Counted from the first letter of the stretch, positions 16,479-26,099 are shown. The stretch is DNA of 37,311 nucleotides from Rhodospirillaceae bacterium UBA4468 (GCA_002389385.1 DGOK01000033.1:1-37311); one strand, 5' to 3'. Numbers and translations are program-made. The notes: generated by a model not told the origin, from the letters alone.

Positions 16479-18149
16479 ATGTACGTATATGACAAATTCG
16501 ATAATTCATTGGTCAGTGACCGGGTCGAGCAATTCCGTGAGCAGGTAGGGCGTCGGCTTTCCGGTGAATTGACTGAAGATGAATTCAAGCCAATCCGCCT
16601 GATGAATGGTCTGTATTTGCAACTACACGCTTATATGCTGCGCGTTGCTATTCCTTATGGCCTGTTATCGTCCCCGCAAATGCGGAAATTGGCTGAAGTC
16701 GCACGTACGTATGATCGTGGTTATGCTCACTTTACGACGCGTCAGAATATTCAGTTTAACTGGCCGCGCCTCGAAGACACCCCTGATATTCTGGAAGAGC
16801 TTTCGTCCGTTGAGATGCATGCCATCCAGACGTCTGGAAATTGCATTAGAAACATTACGGCAGATCAGTTTGCTGGCGTTGATGCGGAAGAGTTGGACGA
16901 TAGCCGTGTCTGGGCGGAACTCATTCGCCAATGGTCATCGCTGCATCCAGAATTTACGTTCTTACCACGCAAATTTAAAATCGCTGTTACGGGATCTCCA
17001 CATGACCGAACGGCTGTGAAGTTTCACGATATTGGGCTTATCCTTAAGCATGACGAAGATGGAAATCTTGGGTTTGAGGTTCTCGTGGGTGGAGGTCTTG
17101 GCCGAACCCCAATGATTGGTCGTACCGTCCGTGAGTTCCTGCCGCAGCAATATTTGCTGTCATACCTTGAAGCGATTCTTCGTGTGTATAATCAGCTAGG
17201 CCGGCGCGATAATAAATATAAGGCACGGATTAAAATACTCGTCCATGAAACGGGTATTGATGCGTTACGTGAAATGGTTGAGGAAGAGTGGTCGCATGTA
17301 AAAGAGGAGGGCGTTGATCTTCCATTTGCAGAAGTTGACCGTGTGCGAAGTCACTTCACGGACCCGACCTATGATGTGTTGCCAGATCATGATCATTCAT
17401 TTGCTGTAAAACAGTTTGAGGACCCGATGTTTGGGCGTTGGGTTCGGGCGAATTTGGCACCACATAAAATGCCGGGTTATGTCATTGCCAACGTGTCATT
17501 GAAGCCTATTGGCGGCGCACCTGGGGATGTAACGGCAGCTCAAATGGAAGCTGTTGCTGACTTGGCTGATAAATATTCATTAGGCGAAATCCGCGTCGCA
17601 CATGAGCAAAATCTTGTATTGGCTGATGTCAAAATGTCAGACGCTTATTCGCTTTGGAAGAAACTGGATGAAGTCCAACTTGGCACGCCAAATCTTGGTC
17701 TGATTAGTGATATCATTGCGTGCCCTGGCTTGGATTATTGTGCGCTCGCCAATGCTCGTTCTATTCCTGTGGCCCAACGGCTTCAGCGACGCTTCGCAGA
17801 TTTTTCCCGTCAATTTGATATTGGCGAACTGACACTTAATATTTCTGGCTGCATCAATGCCTGTGGGCACCATCATGCGGGTCATATTGGTATTCTCGGT
17901 GTTGATCGCCGTGGTGAAGAATATTACCAACTAACACTTGGCGGAAGTGCTGATGAGAATGCATCAATTGGCAAAATCGTTGGTCCTGCATTCTCTAATG
18001 CTGAGATTGTCGATGCTGTTGAAACGGTCATTGATACCTACTTATCTATTCGCGCTAATGGTGAAGCGTTCATCGATACATATAGGCGTACTGGCGAAGA
18101 GCCATTCAAGATTGCACTGTTTGGGGAGAAGCAAAATGTCGCTGCTTAA
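16479..18149 (+). CDS. cysI: Sulfite/nitrite reductase, siroheme and 4Fe-4S hemoprotein
   Basis: A 556-residue siroheme reductase, normal length for the alphaproteobacterial CysI/NirA type that reduces sulfite to sulfide for cysteine synthesis. The two ferredoxin-like domains are recognisable (RGYAHFTTRQNIQFNW near 75-90), and the 4Fe-4S/siroheme ligands are Cys415 and Cys421 (ACPGLDYCA) and Cys458 and Cys462 (SGCINACGHHHAG). The family splits into sulfite and nitrite users; the DUF2849 and DUF934 neighbours point to sulfite. It lies between them with a 4-base gap and a 14-base overlap, so the three form one operon. Confidence 0.93.
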   Translation: MYVYDKFDNSLVSDRVEQFREQVGRRLSGELTEDEFKPIRLMNGLYLQLHAYMLRVAIPYGLLSSPQMRKLAEVARTYDRGYAHFTTRQNIQFNWPRLEDTPDILEELSSVEMHAIQTSGNCIRNITADQFAGVDAEELDDSRVWAELIRQWSSLHPEFTFLPRKFKIAVTGSPHDRTAVKFHDIGLILKHDEDGNLGFEVLVGGGLGRTPMIGRTVREFLPQQYLLSYLEAILRVYNQLGRRDNKYKARIKILVHETGIDALREMVEEEWSHVKEEGVDLPFAEVDRVRSHFTDPTYDVLPDHDHSFAVKQFEDPMFGRWVRANLAPHKMPGYVIANVSLKPIGGAPGDVTAAQMEAVADLADKYSLGEIRVAHEQNLVLADVKMSDAYSLWKKLDEVQLGTPNLGLISDIIACPGLDYCALANARSIPVAQRLQRRFADFSRQFDIGELTLNISGCINACGHHHAGHIGILGVDRRGEEYYQLTLGGSADENASIGKIVGPAFSNAEIVDAVETVIDTYLSIRANGEAFIDTYRRTGEEPFKIALFGEKQNVAA

Positions 18150-18642
18150 AGCTGGAAAAATCATCACTGATACCTGGACGCGTATTGAAGACGATCAAGA
18201 ATTTGCTGAGGCTGGCGCTGTTATCGTGTCGCTTGAGTGTTGGCTCAACGAAAGTGAAAGCTTACGCAAACGGAACGAGCCAATTGGCGTGTCACTTCGG
18301 AATGACCAATCGCCGTCACAAATTATTGATGATCTTGAAGCCATTAGCCTGATTCAACTTGATTTCCCAGCTTATACGGACGGGCGCGCTTATTCAGCGG
18401 CCAGATTATTAAGGCAACGTTATGGCTTCAAAGGTGAAATTCGTGCAGCTGGTAACGTACTTCGGGATCAGTACCCGCTAATGCTCCGTTGCGGGTTTGA
18501 TGCATTTATTGTGAACGAAGGAATTGATCTGGCAGGATGGCAAACTTCGGTAGAAGCTATGGATACGCCGTACCAACCTGCAGCCGATAATGACACACGG
18601 CCGGTTTGGGCCAAGCGGCATGGAATAGCCCAAGCATCCTGA
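18136..18642 (+). CDS. DUF934 family protein (sulfite reductase-associated)
   Basis: A 168-residue protein of the DUF934 family, regularly encoded after cysI. The frame is open further upstream inside cysI, but MSLLKAGKI at 18136 is the proper start, preceded by GGGGAGAAG; this gives a 14-base overlap with cysI. Typical features are an early SLECWL, the LDFPAYTDGRAYSAARLLRQR segment near 75-95, and LRCGFDAF near 116-123. It has been proposed to help electron supply or assembly for sulfite reduction; the sequence does not show a catalytic centre. Confidence 0.85.
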   Translation: MSLLKAGKIITDTWTRIEDDQEFAEAGAVIVSLECWLNESESLRKRNEPIGVSLRNDQSPSQIIDDLEAISLIQLDFPAYTDGRAYSAARLLRQRYGFKGEIRAAGNVLRDQYPLMLRCGFDAFIVNEGIDLAGWQTSVEAMDTPYQPAADNDTRPVWAKRHGIAQAS

Positions 18643-18680
18643 CGTTATTGTCTCCATCGATATAACGTTATAGGGTTTCG

Positions 18681-18703
18681 CCGTCAGACATATCGTCTGG
18701 CGG
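18681..18703 (+). terminator. Candidate terminator hairpin after the sulfite reductase operon
   Basis: CCGTCAGAC-ATATC-GTCTGGCGG forms a 9-base-pair stem with one G-T wobble and a 5-base loop, 38 bases after the DUF934 stop. The following bases are T-rich but not an unbroken T-run (AGCTTTCGCCTTTCC), so termination may be partial. It separates the sulfite reductase operon from the 2-hydroxyacid dehydrogenase gene. Confidence 0.55.
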
Positions 18704-18734
18704 AGCTTTCGCCTTTCCAAGTAAGAGTTTATCC

Positions 18735-19670
18735 ATGGTTGATATTGTCATCAGTGAGTACATTGATCCCGCTGCGTTGAAGCGCCTCGATACCGAATTC
18801 GATATTCATTACGATCAAGATTTATGGCGACATCCTGACCAATTGGCAGCGTTGATGCATGGTGTTCCTGCTTTAATAGTAAGGTTCCAAGCTCAAGTAA
18901 GGGGGATCGTGCTGGATAATGCTGATGCAATCAAATGCATCGGGCGGCTGGGTGTTGGTCTTGATAATATTGATATGGATACGTGCGCTGCACGTAATAT
19001 TGAGGTTTTTCCAGCGACTGGTGCAAATTCCGATTCCGTTGCTGAGCTCGCAATGGGCGGACTGTACGTGATGTTTCGGAATGCTTATCACGTTACCGAC
19101 GACGTGATTGCTGGTAATTGGCCCAGACCAAAAATGATGGGCCGCGAAGTAATGGGTAAGGCGCTGGCACTTGTTGGTTTTGGTGCTATCAGCAAGGCTC
19201 TGGCATGGCGCGCAAAAGGTGTTGGTATGAAAGTTAGTGCCTGGGACCCATGCGTCGATTCCAGCTCGTCGGTTTGGGCTGAGACAGGTGTCACGCGCTA
19301 TGAAAATTTATTGGATATGGTCAAAGAGGCAGATGCGATCTCGATCCATGTTCCTTTAGTTGATGAGACGCGCGATTTATTCGATTTGAAAATGATTAAG
19401 CAGATGAAATCGGATGCTGTGCTTTTGAATCTTGCTCGCGGTGGAATTGTGAATGAAGCAGATATCGCGAATGCGCTTAAAGACGAAATAATTGCGGGTG
19501 CGTTTATCGATGCATTCGAAGTAGAACCACTTGGTGCTGATAGCGTATTCAAAGGCGTACCAAACCTTTTCCTTACACCACACGCAGGTGCACGCACATT
19601 TGAAGCGGATGATCGGGTTTGTACAATGATCGCTGATGCTGTTGCGAATTGTTTGAAGGCCAGCGCTTAA
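18735..19670 (+). CDS. D-isomer-specific 2-hydroxyacid dehydrogenase
   Basis: A 311-residue NAD-dependent dehydrogenase of the phosphoglycerate dehydrogenase-like family. The Rossmann motif GFGAISK is at about 148-154, and the Arg-Glu-His catalytic set is complete: Arg235 in NLARGGIVNE, Glu262 in DAFEVEPL, His283 in TPHAGART. There is no ACT domain, so this is not a full SerA. It interconverts a 2-keto acid and a D-2-hydroxy acid; which one is not visible. It is alone on the plus strand, and convergent with the ADHFE1-like gene after 22 bases. Confidence 0.9.
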   Translation: MVDIVISEYIDPAALKRLDTEFDIHYDQDLWRHPDQLAALMHGVPALIVRFQAQVRGIVLDNADAIKCIGRLGVGLDNIDMDTCAARNIEVFPATGANSDSVAELAMGGLYVMFRNAYHVTDDVIAGNWPRPKMMGREVMGKALALVGFGAISKALAWRAKGVGMKVSAWDPCVDSSSSVWAETGVTRYENLLDMVKEADAISIHVPLVDETRDLFDLKMIKQMKSDAVLLNLARGGIVNEADIANALKDEIIAGAFIDAFEVEPLGADSVFKGVPNLFLTPHAGARTFEADDRVCTMIADAVANCLKASA

Positions 19671-19692
19671 CGGGATTGCTCGTCTCGCAGGT

Positions 19693-20997
19693 TCACCAAT
19701 AGCTCATCGCACCCTCAAATAATTGATGAAGGTCGCTTCGTTCAATTGGACATGGGGCGAGATTCATCAAACGCTTCTGTGGGAAAGCGCCATCCGTTAA
19801 CTTATCTAGGTCTGACGCGTTATATCCAACACCCTCCAGGCCGTTTGGAATGCCTGTCGATTTCATCATGCCAATAAGCTGTTCTGCGATAGCATCCCCG
19901 GCTTCGGATGGGCCCGCTTCATGGGTGCCGCCCAAACATTTATAAGCGGTTAAATGACGTTCAGGCGCGTGAGGCCCTGTCAGCCGAAATACTGATGGTG
20001 CATTTAAAATGACGGACATACCATGCGGCACAATCGGTGTGTCTTGAGGATACCCTTCAGGTCGGAAGTCTTTTACCAAACCGGATACGGCGTAAGACAT
20101 GCCATGCGGCAGATGGCAGCCAGCTTGTCCAAAGGCGATCCCGGCTAATGACGATGCCCACATCAGTTTTTCACGAGCTTCGTAATTGTCGGCATCAGTG
20201 ACAGCTGGGACAATATATTTGCCAACGATGTCGAGTGCTTCTTTCGCAATCATGTCACTGAATGGATTGCCGCCCTGAGCATAAGGCCGCCCTTTAGCTG
20301 TATCAGGTTTTGCAAACTGGCTGAAGGGACGCGCCGTGAGGCTTTCAAGGGCATGTGACAAGACGTCGAAGGCTGTGGCTGCAATGATATTCTTTGGCAA
20401 CGTGTGGGTGACGAGGGGGTCAACCAATCCGAGCGTCGGTTTCATGTGCAAAGATGCAATGCCAGTTTTCGCTTTCATAGACAATAGATCAAATACTGCG
20501 ATGCCAGTTGCCTCTGATCCTGTGCCAGCGGTTGTTGGACATGCGATATGTGGCTTTAAAGGGCCTGGTACTGGTTGACCATTGCCAACGGGTGCATTGA
20601 CGTATGTTAAGAATTCCGCTGGATACGTTGCATAGAGGTTTGTGGCCTTACATGTGTCGATAACCGAACCGCCACCAACGGATATGAAGCCGTCAAAATT
20701 GCCTTCTTGGGCAAACGTTGCGGCGGCTTTGAAACTTTCGTCTGTAGGTTCAATAGAGACATCATCATAGATAACGACATCAATACCTGCTTGAACAAGT
20801 GATGCTCGAACTTTGTCCACATGATCGGATGTGGATATGCCTTTGTCTGTGTAAAGCGCGACCCGCGATAAGTTTAATGACGAGGCATGCGCACCAGCTT
20901 CGGTTAAGCACCCAGGTCCAAATACCAAGGATTGGCCATCGACACGAAATGCATCTTCGTATCCTGCTTCGAATTGATAGTGATGACAGCAGGCCAA
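19693..20997 (-). CDS. Iron-containing alcohol dehydrogenase, hydroxyacid-oxoacid transhydrogenase (ADHFE1) type
   Basis: A 434-residue group III alcohol dehydrogenase. The CCHHYQFE start is characteristic of the ADHFE1 branch, known in animals to couple 4-hydroxybutyrate oxidation to 2-oxoglutarate reduction, giving succinate semialdehyde and D-2-hydroxyglutarate. Nucleotide-binding SVGGGSVIDT is present, as are metal ligand regions DVLSHALES and CHLPHGMSY. A GGGGAGAA ribosome binding site precedes the ATG. It is divergent from hpnM (192 bases between) and convergent with the 2-hydroxyacid dehydrogenase, which might handle the 2-hydroxyacid product, a weak inference. Confidence 0.88.
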   Translation of the reverse strand: MACCHHYQFEAGYEDAFRVDGQSLVFGPGCLTEAGAHASSLNLSRVALYTDKGISTSDHVDKVRASLVQAGIDVVIYDDVSIEPTDESFKAAATFAQEGNFDGFISVGGGSVIDTCKATNLYATYPAEFLTYVNAPVGNGQPVPGPLKPHIACPTTAGTGSEATGIAVFDLLSMKAKTGIASLHMKPTLGLVDPLVTHTLPKNIIAATAFDVLSHALESLTARPFSQFAKPDTAKGRPYAQGGNPFSDMIAKEALDIVGKYIVPAVTDADNYEAREKLMWASSLAGIAFGQAGCHLPHGMSYAVSGLVKDFRPEGYPQDTPIVPHGMSVILNAPSVFRLTGPHAPERHLTAYKCLGGTHEAGPSEAGDAIAEQLIGMMKSTGIPNGLEGVGYNASDLDKLTDGAFPQKRLMNLAPCPIERSDLHQLFEGAMSYW

Positions 20998-21133
20998 TTA
21001 TTTTCTCCCCGATTAATGAATTTGATGATGATTGTAGTCTGCTATCTTAAGGATTTGAAACATTGATCATTATTAATTGATTGAAATTGTAATTAAATAT
21101 CACGGTTTGTATGTTTTTAATGCTTTCATCGGT

Positions 21134-21161
21134 TTGAGGTTCATAAGGTTTGCGCTAAACT
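21134..21161 (+). promoter_or_regulatory. Possible promoter of the hpn operon
   Basis: TTGAGG (21134-21139) and TAAACT (21156-21161) stand 16 bases apart, 28 bases before the hpnM start, in the 192-base divergent gap with the ADHFE1-like gene. The match to consensus is moderate. Confidence 0.3.
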
Positions 21162-21189
21162 AGGATTCCAGGACGTGAGGGGATTGATT

Positions 21190-21858
21190 ATGTTAATGCG
21201 ACGCTTATCAGCGGCGATTTTTGTCGTGTCGGTTTTTTTTGTTGGAACATTGAGTTCTTCAGTTTGGGCGCATGACAATGCGAAGACTGCAGAGACATTT
21301 ATTGTTAAGTTTGCTGACGAGGCAATCTCGCAACTTACGGATTCTAGTTTAGAAGTTGATGAGCAAGAACGCCGGTTCAAAGATATTGTCCACGAGTATA
21401 TAGACTTTAAGAGCATTGCGCGTTGGGTTCTAGGCGGTCGACATTGGCGGGCTGCGAGTGAAGAGCAGCGAGAAAAATATTTATCTTTGTTTGAGGAACT
21501 TATGGCTGCCACCTATGCGCATAGATTTCAAAATTATGCTGGTGAAAAACTTGTTGTGAAGGGCACGCGGGTCATTGATGAGAAACAATCCTTGGTTAAA
21601 ACAACGCTCATGCGGCCCAATTCAGAAAAGCCTTTGCGGATCGATTGGCGGGTGCGTGAGACCAAAGGTATATACCGTGTGATCGATATTATGGTTGAAG
21701 GTTTAAGTATGGCGCAATCACAACGATCCGAGTTTTCTTCGTTATTGAGATTTAACGGCGGAGACCTTGACGGCTTGATGAGCGAATTGGAAATGCGTTT
21801 AAGCAATGCTCGTGCTGAACGATCAAAAACTGCAACTGCGAATGCGCACAAATCGTGA
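21190..21858 (+). CDS. hpnM: HpnM, MlaC-like periplasmic protein of the hopanoid locus
   Basis: A 222-residue exported protein of the MlaC/Ttg2D family. I chose the ATG at 21190 because GAGGGG lies just before it and it starts a good signal peptide (MRRL, hydrophobic core, SVWA-HD cleavage). The mature part has the family's FVVKFADEA-like start (FIVKFADEA), FKSIARWVLGGRHWR, and GIYRVIDIMVEGLSM. In hopanoid clusters this gene is called hpnM and is thought to help lipid transport between membranes. It overlaps hpnC by 4 bases (GTGA) and opens the hpn operon. Confidence 0.88.
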   Translation: MLMRRLSAAIFVVSVFFVGTLSSSVWAHDNAKTAETFIVKFADEAISQLTDSSLEVDEQERRFKDIVHEYIDFKSIARWVLGGRHWRAASEEQREKYLSLFEELMAATYAHRFQNYAGEKLVVKGTRVIDEKQSLVKTTLMRPNSEKPLRIDWRVRETKGIYRVIDIMVEGLSMAQSQRSEFSSLLRFNGGDLDGLMSELEMRLSNARAERSKTATANAHKS

Positions 21859-22718
21859 TTAACCCGGCCCCTGTTGAAGCTTTATCAATTGAGACACCAT
21901 CAGGTAAATATGCCGATTACGAAAATTTCCCTGTTGGATCAATTCTGTTGCCTGCTAAAGCACGCCCTCATGTCGCGACCTTTTATCATTATGCGCGCGC
22001 TATTGACGACATAGCAGATAGCAACACACTCAGCCCTGAGGAAAAAATCAATAGATTGGACAGTTTTGCCGCTGCGATAAAAGGCGAAAAATATGATGAT
22101 GAAGCGTATCTGACAGGGATCAGGATGCGTGAAAGCTTGCTTCAGACAAATGTACCTGTCCAACATTGCCTTGATTTAATTGATGCGTTTCAACAAGACG
22201 CCACCCAGAACCGATACGACGATTGGGACGACTTGATGCATTACTGTAATCGCTCAGCTGCACCTGTTGGTCGGTATCTCATCGATCTGACGGGCGGGAC
22301 GACGGATGGCTATAAAGCTTCCGATGCATTGTGTAATGCGCTTCAAGTCATCAATCACCTGCAAGACTGTAAGGACGACTTTGAAACATTGAACCGCGTG
22401 TATCTGCCTATGGCATGGATGCAAAAGGCAGGATGTGATGTTAGCGATCTGGCAGGGAGCCATGAAACACGAGAATTACGCATTGTTATTAATCAATGCC
22501 TGGAGGCAACACGTAGCCTTATGATTGATGCATATGCGCTGCCAAGCGGCGTTATCAGTCGTAGGCTTGCGATGGAAAGCGGGGCAATCATTCGCATTGC
22601 AGATACTCTGATCGATAAGCTCGCAGTGCAGGACCCAATAAGTACGCGTGTGAAGTTAACAAAGCCCGGCTATGTCAGCTGCATCGTTCGCGGTGCCTGT
22701 GCTGGCATGTTTGCGTAA
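21855..22718 (+). CDS. hpnC: HpnC, hydroxysqualene synthase
   Basis: A 287-residue trans-isoprenyl (squalene/phytoene synthase) family enzyme. It carries the two Asp-rich motifs: DDIAD at 51-55 and DCKDD at 171-175. In the three-enzyme route, HpnD makes presqualene diphosphate from two farnesyl diphosphates, HpnC turns it into hydroxysqualene and HpnE reduces it to squalene. It starts with GTG at 21855, overlapping the hpnM stop. The presence of hpnD and hpnE in the same operon supports HpnC over a stand-alone squalene synthase. Confidence 0.93.
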   Translation: MINPAPVEALSIETPSGKYADYENFPVGSILLPAKARPHVATFYHYARAIDDIADSNTLSPEEKINRLDSFAAAIKGEKYDDEAYLTGIRMRESLLQTNVPVQHCLDLIDAFQQDATQNRYDDWDDLMHYCNRSAAPVGRYLIDLTGGTTDGYKASDALCNALQVINHLQDCKDDFETLNRVYLPMAWMQKAGCDVSDLAGSHETRELRIVINQCLEATRSLMIDAYALPSGVISRRLAMESGAIIRIADTLIDKLAVQDPISTRVKLTKPGYVSCIVRGACAGMFA

Positions 22719-22727
22719 CATGCTTCA

Positions 22728-23867
22728 ATGATTTTCATTGCCTCGTTATCATTATTGATCTGGGTGTATTTATGCCTTTTTCATGGCAGATTTTGGCATT
22801 GTGATCAAAGGCTTAATTCAAAACCGGTTAATCAATCGAATATCCCCTCAGTTGTCGCTGTTATCCCTGCACGCGATGAGGTTGAGACAATATCCACAAC
22901 AGTTCATTCGCTTTTAAATCAAGATTATCCAGGTGATTTTTCAATTATTGTTGTTGATGATAATAGCACAGATGGCACCGCTGTAGCGGCGTTATCAGCG
23001 GCTGTATCAGATGTTGAGCGAAGCCGTATTCAAGTCGTCGATGGCGAAGAATTGAAGGACGGTTGGGTTGGTAAGATGTGGGCTGTATCGCAGGGTGTTG
23101 AGGTCGCAGGTAATCCTGATTACTTACTGCTTACTGATGCTGATATTGAACACGTTCCATCAAGTCTTTCCTCATTAGTCGCCAAAGCAGAAACTGAAAC
23201 CCTTGGTTTGGTTTCTTTAATGGTGAAATTACGCTGCCATTCAGTATGGGAAAAATTGCTGATACCGGCATTTATCTATTTCTTTCAAAAACTATACTCG
23301 TTCCCAAAAGTGAATAATCCAGATGATCGTATTGCCGCTGCGGCAGGTGGGTGCATGCTTATTCATAATGAAACGTTGGTCCTCGCCGGTGGGATTGAGA
23401 AAATTAAAGATGATATTATCGACGACTGTGCACTTGCCCGGCTCATCAAGCCGCATCGTCCAATTTGGCTGGGACTGAGTGATAAAACTCAAAGTTTACG
23501 TGCATATGAGAGCCTGAATCCAATCTGGCGTATGGTGACCAGGACCGCGTATGTGCAGTTGAACCATAAACTCTTACTTCTGCTTGGTACTGTTATTGGG
23601 ATGGGGGTGCTATACTTAACGCCACCAATGGCTCTCGTCTTTGGGTTTTATTTTGAGAATACATTTTTACTTGCATTGGGTTTCGTGACCTGGGTCATTA
23701 TGGCGTGGACGTTTTTACCAACCCTTAGCCTTTATGGGCTGAATTCTTTTTGGGCGCCGATATTGCCATTAGCAGGCCTATTTTATCTTTTAATGACGCT
23801 GGATTCTGCGCGGGTTTACTATGCGGGGCGGGGCGGTGCCTGGAAAGGCCGGACATATGGACCTTAA
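22728..23867 (+). CDS. hpnB: HpnB, hopanoid-associated family 2 glycosyltransferase
   Basis: A 379-residue membrane-associated glycosyltransferase. An N-terminal membrane segment (about 2-20) is followed by a GT2 domain with IPARDEVETIS, IVVDDNSTDGT (about 73-83) and the LLTDADIEH Asp motif, then three C-terminal membrane segments from about 280. HpnB is a standard member of hopanoid loci, but its sugar acceptor is not established. It lies between hpnC and hpnD, 9 bases after hpnC. No start ambiguity of note. Confidence 0.9.
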   Translation: MIFIASLSLLIWVYLCLFHGRFWHCDQRLNSKPVNQSNIPSVVAVIPARDEVETISTTVHSLLNQDYPGDFSIIVVDDNSTDGTAVAALSAAVSDVERSRIQVVDGEELKDGWVGKMWAVSQGVEVAGNPDYLLLTDADIEHVPSSLSSLVAKAETETLGLVSLMVKLRCHSVWEKLLIPAFIYFFQKLYSFPKVNNPDDRIAAAAGGCMLIHNETLVLAGGIEKIKDDIIDDCALARLIKPHRPIWLGLSDKTQSLRAYESLNPIWRMVTRTAYVQLNHKLLLLLGTVIGMGVLYLTPPMALVFGFYFENTFLLALGFVTWVIMAWTFLPTLSLYGLNSFWAPILPLAGLFYLLMTLDSARVYYAGRGGAWKGRTYGP

Positions 23868-23922
23868 ATCGTATTGCAAACGGTTGATGACGTTGACGCT
23901 CGTGTAGTGTATCCATGCCGCC

Positions 23923-24804
23923 ATGTCTATAATTGAGACCCTGCCGATTGATACGGATCTGCCCGCGGACCCAGCTGACGCCTATGTCGAGGCGATGGTT
24001 AAGCGTGCAGGAACATCATTCTTTTGGGCGATGCGTAGTCTCAAACTTGAACGACGGCGCGGCGTTTTTGCCGTCTACGGGTTCTGCCGCGATGTTGATG
24101 ATATTGCAGATGGTGATTTACCATTGGATCAGAAGCGCGCTTTGCTCGAGTTATGGCGAGAAGAAATCAAAGGAATCTATGATGGCACGCCGTCTCATCC
24201 GATCGGCCAGGCCTTAGTCGAACCTGTTAAAATATACGGCCTTAAAGAAGCGGACTTCGTTGCTGTTATTGATGGTATGGAAATGGATGCGTATCCACGT
24301 GTACGTATCCAAGACATGGCTGAGCTTGAACTTTATTGTGATCGTGTAGCCTGCGCCGTTGGGCGTTTGTGTGTCCCTATTTTTGGGCTGCGAGAAGATG
24401 AAGGCGTGCGTTTGTCAGGCTCACTTGGTGCAGCACTGCAATTAACGAATATCTTACGTGATGTCATTGAAGATGCAGGCATTGATCGGGTTTACCTCCC
24501 CGCAGAACTGTTGGCACATGCTGATGTGAAAAGTGATCAAGTAACCGACGTTTTAGCTGCGCCTGGTCTTGCAGACCTTTGCGCTGGATTAGCTGAGCGT
24601 GCTGAGCAACATTTTGAAAATGCAAAAGCCATTATTCAAAATGCAGAGCCGAAAGCTGCACGCCCTGCACATATGATGCTGCAGGTTTATTATCGTGTAT
24701 TTCAAAAGCTCCAGAACCGTGGTTGGCATGATCTTGAGAAAGATGTGCGACCGTCAAAGTTCGAGAAAATCGCCATTGCGTTGCGGTATGGAATCTTCGG
24801 ATGA
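23923..24804 (+). CDS. hpnD: HpnD, presqualene diphosphate synthase
   Basis: A 293-residue squalene/phytoene synthase family enzyme with both Asp motifs: DDIAD at 59-63 and DVIED at 180-184 (followed by RVYLP). It condenses two farnesyl diphosphates to presqualene diphosphate, the first step of the HpnCDE route. It is not closely similar to HpnC beyond the motifs. There is no strong ribosome binding site before the ATG, and a 55-base gap separates it from hpnB. Its stop overlaps the hpnE ATG in an ATGA, so D and E are translationally coupled. Confidence 0.94.
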   Translation: MSIIETLPIDTDLPADPADAYVEAMVKRAGTSFFWAMRSLKLERRRGVFAVYGFCRDVDDIADGDLPLDQKRALLELWREEIKGIYDGTPSHPIGQALVEPVKIYGLKEADFVAVIDGMEMDAYPRVRIQDMAELELYCDRVACAVGRLCVPIFGLREDEGVRLSGSLGAALQLTNILRDVIEDAGIDRVYLPAELLAHADVKSDQVTDVLAAPGLADLCAGLAERAEQHFENAKAIIQNAEPKAARPAHMMLQVYYRVFQKLQNRGWHDLEKDVRPSKFEKIAIALRYGIFG

Positions 24805-26048
24805 GTAAAGGGCGTGTCTATGTTCTTGGTGGGGGTGTTGCAGGACTTGCGGCAGCCACAGCACTTGTTGAGGGCGGCCAAGAGGTCACTTTGATCGAGG
24901 CCGCGCCACACGCTGGCGGTCGATGTCGTAGCTTCTTTGATAAACAGCTCCAATCGAACATTGATAATGGCAACCATCTGGTTTTGAGCGGCAATACCCA
25001 CGCCATGCGATATCTGGCCCGAATAGATGCGTTAGATACTGTTGAGGTTTTACCGGCTTGCTTCTCGTACAAAAATATTGCGACAGGCGAGGCATGGTCG
25101 ATTGATTTGGGGACGCGTCGCTATCCATGGCACCTACTATGGTCAAAGTATCGTATCCCAGGTACGAGACTTATCGATTATTGGCGAAGTCGCCATATAT
25201 TGTCCGCAAAGGGCAGCGACACTATTACCGATTTGTTGAGTGCGTCGGGGGTTTTCTATGAAAAATTCTGGGTATCATTTGCTGTGTCGGTGCTCAATAC
25301 GTCTCCTGATGAGGCTTCGGCAGCTCTGTTAATGCCTGTTGTACGAGAAACTTTTGGAAAGGGCGGTGCCGCCTGTCGCCCTGTGTTGGCCAAGCAGGGG
25401 TTGGGTTTCAGCTTTGTCGATCCTGCGATTGAATATCTAAAGGGATGCGGCGTTGACCTACAGCTTGGAAAAAGGTGCCGCAGCATAGACGTGGTTGATA
25501 ACCAAATCATTAGCCTTGATATCGATGGGGAGAAGATTTCACTAGAAGATGGGGATATTGTGATTTCTGCCCTACCTCCAAGCAATGCCAATGATTTACT
25601 GCCAATGTTAACGGTCCCTAATGAGTATCGATCTATTGTGAATGGCCATTTTAAAATTGGTCCAAGCACATATAAAACGCCTATTACGGGATTGCTGGGC
25701 GGTTTTCCTGAATGGCTGTTTATTCGCGGCGATATTGCATCAGTGACTATAAGTGCCGCTGATGCTTCGGCCGATGAAGCTTCAGATAAGCTGGCACATA
25801 GTATCTGGCAGGGTATTGCGCCAATTCTGGGCCTCAATTCTGATCAATTACCTCCGCATCGAATTATTAAGGAAAAACGGGCGACAATTGCGCAAACACC
25901 GAGAATGGTGTCATTACGCCCCAAAAGCGCCACAAATATCAGTAATCTCTTGTTAGCAGGGGACTGGACTGACACTGGATTGCCCGCAACAATCGAGGGT
26001 GCCATTCAATCAGGCCATGAAGGCGCTAGACTAGCCTTGAATAGATGA
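24801..26048 (+). CDS. hpnE: HpnE, hydroxysqualene dehydroxylase (FAD)
   Basis: A 415-residue amine oxidase-like flavoprotein. The N-terminal dinucleotide motif GGGVAGLAAA (about 10-19) with Glu37 in LIEAAPHAGGRC, and the C-terminal FAD motif LLAGDWTDTGLPATIEGA, are clear. It removes the hydroxyl of hydroxysqualene to give squalene, the substrate of the cyclase encoded next. It overlaps hpnD by 4 bases; a 51-base gap follows before shc. Confidence 0.94.
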   Translation: MSKGRVYVLGGGVAGLAAATALVEGGQEVTLIEAAPHAGGRCRSFFDKQLQSNIDNGNHLVLSGNTHAMRYLARIDALDTVEVLPACFSYKNIATGEAWSIDLGTRRYPWHLLWSKYRIPGTRLIDYWRSRHILSAKGSDTITDLLSASGVFYEKFWVSFAVSVLNTSPDEASAALLMPVVRETFGKGGAACRPVLAKQGLGFSFVDPAIEYLKGCGVDLQLGKRCRSIDVVDNQIISLDIDGEKISLEDGDIVISALPPSNANDLLPMLTVPNEYRSIVNGHFKIGPSTYKTPITGLLGGFPEWLFIRGDIASVTISAADASADEASDKLAHSIWQGIAPILGLNSDQLPPHRIIKEKRATIAQTPRMVSLRPKSATNISNLLLAGDWTDTGLPATIEGAIQSGHEGARLALNR

Positions 26049-26099
26049 CGGTTTTTTGACACAAGATAGAGTATTAAACACTGAAAATACTTCATAAAG

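Noticed and set aside
17938..18135. Upstream extension of the DUF934 reading frame into cysI (66 extra residues)
   Set aside because: It lies wholly inside cysI, has no family similarity, and a good start with ribosome binding site exists at 18136.
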